DNA of 5,254 bases, taken from positions 1,321-6,574 of the forward strand of contig DCFS01000040.1 in the NCBI GenBank assembly GCA_002319875.1, in the 5' to 3' direction. The notes under the pieces are model-generated. The model had not been told where the DNA came from. It searched no databases and worked only from the letters and a program-made list of their open reading frames with translations. The position numbers were made by a program, and so were the translations under genes. The DNA is from Treponema sp. UBA1798. Its GTDB lineage: Bacteria; Spirochaetota; Spirochaetia; Treponematales; Treponemataceae. Positions 1 to 5,254 of this stretch are shown here, piece after piece (position 1 is the first letter of the stretch; each line of letters starts with the position of its first letter).

Positions 1-886
1 CTCCGGAACCGGCAGGAGGTTCATGGTTTTCACAAAACGATTCCGGTGCTGACAGAAATGGGGAATACATCATCAGTGCGTTGTTTTCGGTGATTTCAAC
101 ATCGTCAATAAGCTTCCGTGTACCGGAAGCTGTTTTTTCATAATGCCTGCGGCACAGTATATTATGCCGTACGTAAACACCTGCCATTTCCTGTGTTATC
201 CAGTGGGCTTTTTCATACACTTCATATTCATCCGGACACGGTGAACTGATACGCCACGCGCCCCAGAGACGGCCGTCATGTATGGACAGGGACAGAACAT
301 AGGTACTGTCCGTCTCATTGCGTATCTGAAGATCACGGTAGTTATATACACAGGTTGCCCCGCTTCCGAATGGCTGCGTCCGGTTGTTATCAGGAAAGAC
401 GTCATAGCTGTGGCGGAACCGTTCCGTCACGGAAAGCGGCGTATGAAGCGTCATCCAGTAGATAAGGTTGGAAAGCTGGCACAGCCCTCCTCCGGTCTTT
501 GCCGTCTGTTGTCCGTTTACCAGTACTATCCCCTTTCTGAAACCACGCAGTTTCAGCGGGGCACCGATAAGCTTCCAGTATGAAAATGTCTTCCCGGGTT
601 TAAGCTCAAGGCCGTCCATGCGGTCTATGGCAATCTGCAGATTATGCACTTTGTTCTTTTGAAGCAGCACATCCATATCGGAAAGCTGCCGGAACAGCGG
701 CGTATCGTGAGAAGCGGCCGTATACGGATAGTTCCGGACAAGATCGGAACCGTGCATGCAGTCTTTTCTGGATGTAAGCACATGCCTGCACTGTATCCAT
801 CGTATACGGCGCAGCATCGTAAAAAAGAGCCAGCCGGCCGCTATACGGAACCGGGTGCGTTTTTTAGGCGGAATATAACGGTACAT
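1..886 (-). CDS. VanW-family protein, 3' end cut by the window edge
   Basis: The frame is open from an ATG at 886 to base 1, giving 295 codons and no stop, so the C-terminus lies outside the window. The VanW domain is clear at about residues 80-210. It begins with a segment containing LKPGKTFSYW (95-104), followed by GIVLVNGQQ, the hallmark TGGGLCQLSNLIYW (131-144), and RFRHSYDVFPDNNRTQPFGS. The N-terminus is very basic (YIPPKKRTRFR) with a short hydrophobic stretch at 15-25, but no convincing signal peptide. VanW was named from vanB-type vancomycin resistance clusters, but family members are widespread outside them and their biochemical role is unsettled. No vanA/B/X/H-like gene is visible here, so resistance should not be inferred. 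At 295+ residues it already slightly exceeds the roughly 275 of enterococcal VanW. The start lies 17 nt after the upstream gene's stop, and AGGG overlapping that stop (TAAGGG) is a weak, distant ribosome binding site, which suggests co-transcription or translational coupling. The family call is secure; the function is unknown. Confidence 0.9.
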   Translation of the reverse strand, partial: MYRYIPPKKRTRFRIAAGWLFFTMLRRIRWIQCRHVLTSRKDCMHGSDLVRNYPYTAASHDTPLFRQLSDMDVLLQKNKVHNLQIAIDRMDGLELKPGKTFSYWKLIGAPLKLRGFRKGIVLVNGQQTAKTGGGLCQLSNLIYWMTLHTPLSVTERFRHSYDVFPDNNRTQPFGSGATCVYNYRDLQIRNETDSTYVLSLSIHDGRLWGAWRISSPCPDEYEVYEKAHWITQEMAGVYVRHNILCRRHYEKTASGTRKLIDDVEITENNALMMYSPFLSAPESFCENHEPPAGSG

Positions 887-903
887 GAAAGATATATTTT
901 CCC

Positions 904-2049
904 TTACGGCCCGTCGTATCTGCTGATTATAAAGAACCGGTCCTTTTTAACAGGCGTATAATGTTCACCGTCGATAAAGACACTGTGACCGTTCTCAATT
1001 CTGAACAGTGTGACCGTCGTCGTATCCACATAGTCGACTGTCGACGTGGTAATAATACGTCCGTTGCCGAGCTCATATCTGGTCCTGTCGTACCCATATG
1101 ACTCAAGATCATACAGTATGTAGTCGCACTTTGACGGATCATATCCGTTTATTTCATCTTCGGAAACAGTCTTTTCATGCCAGTTCTTTTTGAGATAAGC
1201 TGAAGCTCTATCTTCGAATTCTTTTTTCGGATACGGCTTGCAGGCAATAAGATAAATCATGTCCTCGATAGCGTAATCCTGCGAATACTTGTCCGTTCTT
1301 ATCTCCGTTCTTATCTGCAGACAGTCAGTCCCGTTGTCGGCAAGAAGATACAGACAGGAATCGTCTTCTGAAATAAAACTTCTGCATAAGGAATTGAAGT
1401 TCTGCACAAAGGAAGCTGCGCTCATTTGGAGCATCTGCTTTGAATTGTCTTCCTGAATTTTCTTAAGTGCGGCGACATTTTCAAAGGGTATGACCTTCCC
1501 CTTATACAACAGGCGGATGTCGCCGAGGCATGTATCGTCGTATTTTGAACCCTTATAGACACTGACAAGTTTAAACGTGAGTGTCTGGGCCGTCTGGGGC
1601 AGCGCGAATTTCACCGGCTGCCAGTCAGGCTTATTGTCTTCAAGCGTGTACTCTTTCTGCTGGAAGTGCTTTTTTGCTACCTGTGTAAGCTGAAAGACTG
1701 CCACACGGTTATTCTTCGTATAATAATTGTTGCCGGATGCAAAACCGTTGACGATCTGTATCTCGTCAAAACTCACCGGCTCCGCAAATTCGACGGTAAC
1801 CGCCTCCCCTATGCCCGGTCCTTTTGCATCTGCTTCACACCATACCGTACTGAAGTCGCCGTCAAGGATATTGATAGGCGGATAGAGATATTTTCCGTCA
1901 TACTGGCCTTCGACAAGTTCCGATGTGGCCGTAACCGATTTGACATACGCGGAATCCGTCTGCGCCATAAACCAGTTTGACTGCGCAAAAAGAGCCATGC
2001 ACGACATACTTGAAACTGCGGCAATAATACATAGTTTCTTGTTCAACAT
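904..2049 (-). CDS. Exported protein with a discoidin-like / NADase-type glycan-binding domain
   Basis: A 381-residue protein with an N-terminal Sec signal (basic NKK, hydrophobic run to about residue 22, cleavage plausible near ALFAQS). Residues about 38-190 resemble the discoidin (F5/8 type C)-like fold often named the NADase-type glycan-binding domain. The visible pattern is ATSEL at the start, ILDGDFSTVWCE (61-72), a strand IQIVNGFAS (98-105), KNNRV (112-116), and the closing DTCLGDIRLLYKG (172-184). This is typical of a jelly-roll carbohydrate-binding domain acting outside the cytoplasm. The C-terminal half (about 200-381) contains many Tyr and Asp residues and I do not recognise it. The binding target is unknown. 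The gene starts 31 nt after the stop of the 304-residue gene and ends 17 nt before the VanW-family gene, consistent with one operon. The start is uncertain: GGAGGA at 2051-2056 is only 1-2 nt from the ATG at 2049, whereas an in-frame TTG at 2046 would give normal spacing and the typical opening MNKKL. Confidence 0.85.
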   Translation of the reverse strand: MLNKKLCIIAAVSSMSCMALFAQSNWFMAQTDSAYVKSVTATSELVEGQYDGKYLYPPINILDGDFSTVWCEADAKGPGIGEAVTVEFAEPVSFDEIQIVNGFASGNNYYTKNNRVAVFQLTQVAKKHFQQKEYTLEDNKPDWQPVKFALPQTAQTLTFKLVSVYKGSKYDDTCLGDIRLLYKGKVIPFENVAALKKIQEDNSKQMLQMSAASFVQNFNSLCRSFISEDDSCLYLLADNGTDCLQIRTEIRTDKYSQDYAIEDMIYLIACKPYPKKEFEDRASAYLKKNWHEKTVSEDEINGYDPSKCDYILYDLESYGYDRTRYELGNGRIITTSTVDYVDTTTVTLFRIENGHSVFIDGEHYTPVKKDRFFIISRYDGP

Positions 2050-2050
2050 T

Positions 2051-2056
2051 TCCTCC
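2051..2056 (-). promoter_or_regulatory. Ribosome binding site too close to the ATG of the discoidin-like gene
   Basis: GGAGGA on the minus strand is separated by only 1 nt from the ATG at 2049 but by 4 nt (5 nt from GGAGG) from the next in-frame codon, TTG at 2046. Initiation at TTG would give a 380-residue protein starting MNKKL. The sequence cannot settle which is used. Confidence 0.55.
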
Positions 2057-2080
2057 GGAATGATTATATAAAAGTACGCA

Positions 2081-2995
2081 CTAGAACGACGTCACTTTCC
2101 ACGTCCCATTTTTCTCCCTGATGACAGACATAGGTTTTGCGACACCGGCGTCAGCGCCGTTTACCTGTATCTGGTACATGAAATATTTCTGTGTCCCTGT
2201 ATCCCGGGAAGAGTCTGCACGTACAAAATAATAGCTGCGGTCAGCCTTGCTGATCATACGCCACCATGACTGTCCTTTTGCAAGCATAGTACCGGTCCCG
2301 TCTACTGCATCGTTTTCTACGGTACAAAGCTTTACCCACATATGCTGGTCTTTCTTTACAGAACCGAAGTAAAGGAACCACTTTGCGGTATCTTCAGCAG
2401 AAAGATCTGAAGGAACGTCTTTGGCATCGGAAGGGATACCCTTTGTCCACGTATCTGCTTTCTGGCCAAGCCAGTCGTTGAGAAACTTTTCGCCGACAAG
2501 GACGGGTTCTCCGTTTTCCATTTTGACGCAGGCACGTCCTTTAATACGCATTGCAACGACTTCCATCTCCACAACGTCGCCCCACCAGCCATATGCATCG
2601 TTGATGCGTCCGAGTACTTCATATTTTCCGCCGGCATTACCGAGTGCGTTGTTCAGTCTGTACAGCTGATCCCGGATCTTGTCGTTATATTTGATAACGT
2701 AGATATTATAATTTGTCTTTTCACCACACCAGTAATATTTTGTGCCGTTCTTATCCGTAATAAAATCACCGAAATCAATTGAAGGGAACAACATGACTTT
2801 TCCATCATATCCGGAAAAATCGTTTGCAATAACGCTTGCAGAAACGGTATCCGTCCATTTTCCGCTTTTCTTATATTCTGAAACCATCGTATCCCATTCC
2901 GCATCGCCAGCTTTTGCAATATCCGATGCGGGATCAGCGCTGCAGAGCGAAACCGCAACGGCAAGGGCTATAAGACATACTGTAATTTTTTTCAC
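2081..2995 (-). CDS. Exported protein of unknown function, 304 residues, GTG start
   Basis: I do not recognise a family. The start is GTG at 2995, preceded by AAAGGAG at 3006-3012 with 10-nt spacing. Residues 1-20 form a clear Sec signal peptide (MKK, hydrophobic core, then LCSA before DPA), with signal peptidase I cleavage likely after Ala20. Cys18 is not in a good lipobox because -1 is Leu. The mature part is rich in Trp, Tyr, Asp and Lys. Residues about 30-180 contain a hydrophobic segment VMLFPSIDFGDF (67-78) and GWWGDVVEMEVVAMRIKG (136-153). After a Ser/Asp/Pro-rich linker (about 186-204), residues 205-304 (AKWFLYFG, WWRMI, YYFVRADSSRDTG, YFMYQIQVNG, WKVTSF) look like a compact alpha/beta module, possibly NTF2-like, but that is a guess. 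The protein is probably periplasmic or surface-associated. It is the first gene of the cluster with the glycan-binding-domain and VanW-family genes, and its leader carries structured element A. Confidence 0.85.
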   Translation of the reverse strand: MKKITVCLIALAVAVSLCSADPASDIAKAGDAEWDTMVSEYKKSGKWTDTVSASVIANDFSGYDGKVMLFPSIDFGDFITDKNGTKYYWCGEKTNYNIYVIKYNDKIRDQLYRLNNALGNAGGKYEVLGRINDAYGWWGDVVEMEVVAMRIKGRACVKMENGEPVLVGEKFLNDWLGQKADTWTKGIPSDAKDVPSDLSAEDTAKWFLYFGSVKKDQHMWVKLCTVENDAVDGTGTMLAKGQSWWRMISKADRSYYFVRADSSRDTGTQKYFMYQIQVNGADAGVAKPMSVIREKNGTWKVTSF

Positions 2996-3005
2996 AATGA
3001 TACAA

Positions 3006-3012
3006 CTCCTTT
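3006..3012 (-). promoter_or_regulatory. Ribosome binding site for the GTG-initiated 304-residue gene
   Basis: AAAGGAG on the minus strand, 10 nt before the GTG at 2995. It decides the start of this gene: the codon is GTG rather than ATG, but it is followed directly by AAA AAA and a textbook signal peptide. Confidence 0.75.
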
Positions 3013-3026
3013 ATATGACAGATTTT

Positions 3027-3120
3027 TAATTAACAAACCCGCCGCAAGCAGCGGGGTATATAGCTCTCCAAAGGTATTGCAGCCGGGGTTTAATTCCCTC
3101 TGTTGCGCCACAAGTGTCGG
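3027..3120 (-). repeat. Structured leader/palindromic element, copy A
   Basis: This segment aligns without gaps to 5161-5254 at about 70% identity. On the minus strand it contains hairpin 2 (3106-3120 region, CGACA-CTTG-TGGCG with one internal A/G mismatch), a core with GGG-N8-CCC and CTGCAATACC, and hairpin 1 (3038-3055, CCCGCTG-CTTG-CGGCGGG, with a U-G pair). The end is 31 nt before the GTG start of the 304-residue gene. Hairpin 1 is followed by TTTGTTAATT, giving it a terminator-like look. It could be a cis-acting leader RNA or a copy of a dispersed extragenic palindromic repeat, such as an end of a mobile element. No transposase is present in the window. Confidence 0.65.
3038..3055 (-). 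terminator. Terminator-like hairpin in the leader of the 304-residue gene (possible attenuator)
   Basis: A GC-rich stem with loop CUUG is followed on the minus strand by TTTGTTAATT. If the leader is transcribed through, this could reduce read-through into the gene. The U-run is interrupted, and the equivalent hairpin of copy B is followed by TTGGTGATTT, a poorer tract, so terminator activity is doubtful and may be incidental. Confidence 0.3.
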
Positions 3121-3179
3121 GGGACTAAAACCTCCGCACGAGTAAATGAAGCGTTTTCAAAAGTCATACGGATTCTGGA

Positions 3180-3230
3180 AACGTTATGCTAATTACTTAT
3201 AAATACCTTAAACTATGTAGATAATATCAC
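3180..3230 (-). promoter_or_regulatory. AT-rich presumed promoter zone for the three-gene cluster
   Basis: The segment directly after the terminator is the most AT-rich in the window and lies upstream of the leader of the 304-residue gene, where a promoter is expected. I could not find a -35/-10 pair with convincing sequence and spacing, so this is assigned by position and composition only. If transcription starts here, the leader would be roughly 190-230 nt and would include all of element A. Confidence 0.3.
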
Positions 3231-3264
3231 AAAAAAACAGAACTGCACAAGAAGTATCGTGCAG
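3231..3264 (-). terminator. Intrinsic terminator of the GPY-repeat gene
   Basis: On the minus strand, CTGCACGA and TTGTGCAG form an 8-bp stem (one G-U pair) around the loop TACTTC at 3243-3264. It is followed by TTCTGTTTTTTT down to 3231. It lies about 100 nt after the stop codon at 3365 and separates the repeat-protein gene from the downstream cluster, implying that the cluster has its own promoter. Confidence 0.8.
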
Positions 3265-3364
3265 GTCCTTTCCAAAGTGTATTTCTGTATTCCCCTCCCC
3301 CTGCCTGTTTCCGGCATTGAATTACGTAACGCCATGATCTTCCCCGTTTTTGTTCATAACCGAT

Positions 3365-5122
3365 TTATACTGATGATATTACCGTCCAGGTGCTGCCGTC
3401 AAGTTCCACCGTACAGGAAAGCTGTTTTTCCCCGAAAATAAAGTCAAGACCATCAACCCCGTCAAACGGACCTATTGTGGTTTCTCCGGCATGTACATAC
3501 CATTTCCGGTCAAGCATATATGCATAGGCGAGTTTTTGTTCATCTGAAGAAATAACCGGAGCACCGGCATCGGAATAGGGACCGTATACGTCGTCCCCCG
3601 CACTTACAAACCATCTGCCTTCCGACGCGGCAGCCCACGGAACAATACAGCCGGGACGGCTGAGAATCTGTTTTACCTCATCGTAAGGGCCGAACTTTTT
3701 TTCCCCGGTGATGATATGCCATTTCCCGCCGGACAGTCCTGAAAAGACAAACGTGCTTTTCCTTGAAACAAACGGTGTACACCGTTCATCATACGGACCG
3801 TAACGTTCTTCTCCGATTAACACATACCATTTCTTGTCAACGACTGCATCATAGACGAGAGTTTTATTATCGGACAGAAAGTCCGGATCTTCTATCTGCG
3901 AGTACGGACCGTAGATTTTTTCCCCATAGATCAAGCTCTGCTTGAAATCAGCGGAAACGATATACGCGAACGAAGTTCTGTCGCCGGACATAACTATCTG
4001 CTGGAAATGATCATATGGTCCCGCCCTTTTATTTCCGGAAATTACATACCACATTCCGCTTATTTCCGCTGCAAATACCGGCGTCTCATTGTCTGCCAAC
4101 AGATGCAGACCAACCACTTCGGTGTACGGTCCGTACTGCCCGGATTCGGTGAATACATAGGTTTCCCGGTCTGATACTGCTTTATATGCAACCGCTTTTC
4201 CGTCGGGAGAAACGACAACATCCCTTATTTCATTATACGGTCCGCGCAGCCGTTTTCCGGTAAAAAGATACCAGCCGCTGTTGTACTTGTCTCCGAGTGT
4301 CGTCTTATACAGCGGAGTCTTTCCGTCGGGCAGCATTCCCAGAAACTGACCTGTTTCATCATAATCGGTTTCGCTGTACGGCCCGTAACTGCCTGTATCG
4401 GTAACCAGATACCACTTGCCGCTGATTTCAGCTTCATAACCGAAGGATTCCCCGCAGCCGGAAAAAACAGAGGAGCGGCCTTCGTTTCCGGTATATATAT
4501 ATCTGATTCCGGTATATGGCCCGTGCTTTTTACCATTGATAATTATCCAGCTGATGCCGTCTGTTTTTACTGCACAGGCAAAACTTTTTCCCCCGGAAGA
4601 AAATTCGGACAGAGTCACGGCATCATACGGTCCGGCTGTTTCTTTTCCGTATACAATATACTGCCGGCCGGCTTGTTCCGCCTGAAATGCCAGCGTTTTT
4701 CCGTCGCAGGAAAAGGAAATGCAACAGGCTTCATCATAGGGGCCATATCTGTCTGCCCCTGAAATTACAAACTGACTTCCGCCGGCAACAAGCCGATATG
4801 CACAGCGTTTTCCATCGGAAGAAAAAACGATATTATCGGGCATCTCTTCATACGGACCGTCACAAAACGTTTCCGACACGACCCATCCGCCCTCATCCGT
4901 CCGGGCAGTAAAGGCAAACGTACTATTGCCGGGAGAAAAATACCAGCTGTCGATACTGGTATACACATTACCCGTTACGCCTCCCACGGAAACGCGAATT
5001 CCTTCTGAATCAGACAGATACCGGACCTCGCGGTTACCGGCAAGCAATGAAAAAACTGCACTAATCCGCTCCGGTAAAGAACCTGCGACAGGTTCCGGAG
5101 CGGTTGATTGTGTACTATGCAT
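3365..5122 (-). CDS. Repeat protein of about 14 GPY units, predicted beta-propeller, 585 residues
   Basis: The protein consists of a short N-terminal segment (about 50 residues, no signal peptide) followed by tandem units of mostly 36-39 residues. Thirteen units begin with GPY or GPF (first at residue 89, last at 551). A degenerate unit precedes them (GNVYTSIDSWYFSPG, from about 51). The consensus is GPYDEV-x4-FSSDGK-x2-AY-x-A-x3-GKWYV-x2-G, close to the PD40/TolB-like propeller pattern in which FSPDGK marks a strand turn. Two units (the fourth and fifth GPY units) are longer, at about 46-47 residues. Fourteen units would suit two seven-bladed propellers, but that is inference. No enzymatic motif is visible, so a binding or scaffold role, probably cytoplasmic, is the best guess. 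I chose the ATG at 5122 because AGAAGGA at 5131-5137 sits 8 nt upstream. A longer in-frame ATG at 5170 would add 16 polar residues and would lie inside structured element B. The gene appears monocistronic, with its own terminator after the stop. Confidence 0.88.
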   Translation of the reverse strand: MHSTQSTAPEPVAGSLPERISAVFSLLAGNREVRYLSDSEGIRVSVGGVTGNVYTSIDSWYFSPGNSTFAFTARTDEGGWVVSETFCDGPYEEMPDNIVFSSDGKRCAYRLVAGGSQFVISGADRYGPYDEACCISFSCDGKTLAFQAEQAGRQYIVYGKETAGPYDAVTLSEFSSGGKSFACAVKTDGISWIIINGKKHGPYTGIRYIYTGNEGRSSVFSGCGESFGYEAEISGKWYLVTDTGSYGPYSETDYDETGQFLGMLPDGKTPLYKTTLGDKYNSGWYLFTGKRLRGPYNEIRDVVVSPDGKAVAYKAVSDRETYVFTESGQYGPYTEVVGLHLLADNETPVFAAEISGMWYVISGNKRAGPYDHFQQIVMSGDRTSFAYIVSADFKQSLIYGEKIYGPYSQIEDPDFLSDNKTLVYDAVVDKKWYVLIGEERYGPYDERCTPFVSRKSTFVFSGLSGGKWHIITGEKKFGPYDEVKQILSRPGCIVPWAAASEGRWFVSAGDDVYGPYSDAGAPVISSDEQKLAYAYMLDRKWYVHAGETTIGPFDGVDGLDFIFGEKQLSCTVELDGSTWTVISSV

Positions 5123-5130
5123 CTTTATAT

Positions 5131-5137
5131 TCCTTCT
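5131..5137 (-). promoter_or_regulatory. Ribosome binding site fixing the start of the GPY-repeat gene
   Basis: AGAAGGA on the minus strand lies 8 nt before the ATG at 5122. This favours that start over the in-frame ATG at 5170, which has no comparable purine-rich site at proper distance and falls at the edge of the structured element. Confidence 0.75.
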
Positions 5138-5160
5138 ATTCCTGTTTTCTGCCCGGATTG

Positions 5161-5254
5161 AAATCACCAACCTCGACGCAAGCGTCGAGGTATGGAGTTC
5201 TATATAGGTATTGCAGTCGGGATTTACTACCCCTTCATACGCCCCAAGGGGCGG
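5161..5254 (-). repeat. Structured leader/palindromic element, copy B (may continue past the window)
   Basis: Second copy, upstream of the GPY-repeat gene and ending 38 nt before its ATG at 5122. On the minus strand: hairpin 2 (CGCCC-CTTG-GGGCG, a perfect palindrome, near 5240-5253), the core GGGG-N8-CCC and CTGCAATACC, then hairpin 1 (5171-5190, CCTCGACG-CTTG-CGTCGAGG, perfect). Both hairpins have the same CTTG loop as copy A, and most paired differences preserve pairing. The right boundary is unknown because the window ends at hairpin 2. Confidence 0.65.

Larger units (their letters stand above)
2996..3364. other. Intergenic region: terminator, presumed promoter zone and structured element A
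   Basis: This 369-bp stretch separates the two transcription units. On the minus strand it holds, in order: about 100 bp after the stop of the GPY-repeat gene in which I see no gene or site (3265-3364); an intrinsic terminator; an AT-rich segment that is the likely promoter zone; a short unassigned stretch; structured element A; and the ribosome binding site of the 304-residue gene. Short open frames crossing it on the plus strand have no coding character. Confidence 0.7.

Noticed and set aside
1..886. Vancomycin resistance locus
   Set aside because: Only a VanW-family protein is present, with no D-Ala-D-Lac ligase, VanX, VanH or VanRS-like gene in view. The family is common outside resistance clusters.
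278..961. Plus-strand open frames of 64-105 codons across 278-961
   Set aside because: They lie opposite the clearly recognisable VanW-family frame, overlap one another, and have no family resemblance or ribosome binding site.
904..2049. Lipoprotein assignment for the discoidin-like protein using Cys17
   Set aside because: The preceding residues are Ser-Met-Ser and the hydrophobic run continues past the Cys. Signal peptidase I cleavage near ALFAQS is more plausible.
2081..2995. Lipoprotein assignment for the 304-residue protein using Cys18
   Set aside because: The residues before Cys18 are Val-Ser-Leu, which do not fit a lipobox even by relaxed spirochaetal rules. Cleavage after Ala20 fits better.
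3121..3140. Additional hairpin next to element A (GGGGG and CCTCC around ACTAAAA on the plus strand)
   Set aside because: It pairs well only as plus-strand RNA (through a G-U pair), opposite to the genes, and copy B is cut by the window edge at this point, so there is no support from comparison.
3259..3441. Plus-strand 60-codon frame in the intergenic region
   Set aside because: It starts inside the terminator stem of the minus-strand gene, overlaps the end of that gene, and has no coding character.
3365..5122. Regularly spaced ggaccgta-like motif on the plus strand as a CRISPR array or DNA repeat
   Set aside because: The spacing of about 111 nt is the codon-level echo of the protein's GPY units. 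Flanking DNA is diverged and in frame throughout.
5123..5170. N-terminal extension of the GPY-repeat protein to an ATG at 5170
   Set aside because: The added residues are polar and unlike any signal. The ATG lies at the edge of structured element B, and the good ribosome binding site at 5131-5137 points to the ATG at 5122.

Overview
The window reads as part of a host-associated spirochaete genome, most likely Treponema. Supporting this are the moderate GC content, the mix of a VanW-family protein with small Sec-exported proteins of unknown function, and a discoidin-like domain of a kind I associate with spirochaete surface proteins. This placement is an impression from protein style, not a database result. 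All four genes lie on the minus strand, so the window is read from right to left.

Right to left: the segment 5123-5254 is an upstream leader holding a structured palindromic element (copy B). It precedes a 585-residue repeat protein (3365-5122) with no export signal, made of about 14 units of roughly 38 residues, most opening with Gly-Pro-Tyr/Phe. It looks like one or two beta-propellers. A good intrinsic terminator follows it (3231-3264). The rest of the intergenic stretch 2996-3364 contains an AT-rich presumed promoter zone and a second copy (A) of the structured element.

Then comes a three-gene cluster with short gaps (31 and 17 bp), probably one operon: a 304-residue exported protein of unknown function (2081-2995, GTG start), a 381-residue exported protein with a discoidin-like / NADase-type glycan-binding domain (904-2049), and a VanW-family protein (1-886) that runs off the left edge.

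The most interesting signal is the pair of about 94-nt elements lying 31-38 nt upstream of the start codons of the two transcription units, in the same orientation. They align without gaps at about 70% identity. Both carry two hairpins with CUUG loops (as read on the gene strand) whose stem changes are largely compensatory, around a conserved core. They may be a shared cis-acting leader RNA, or two copies of a dispersed palindromic or mobile-element-derived repeat. The window alone cannot decide between these.
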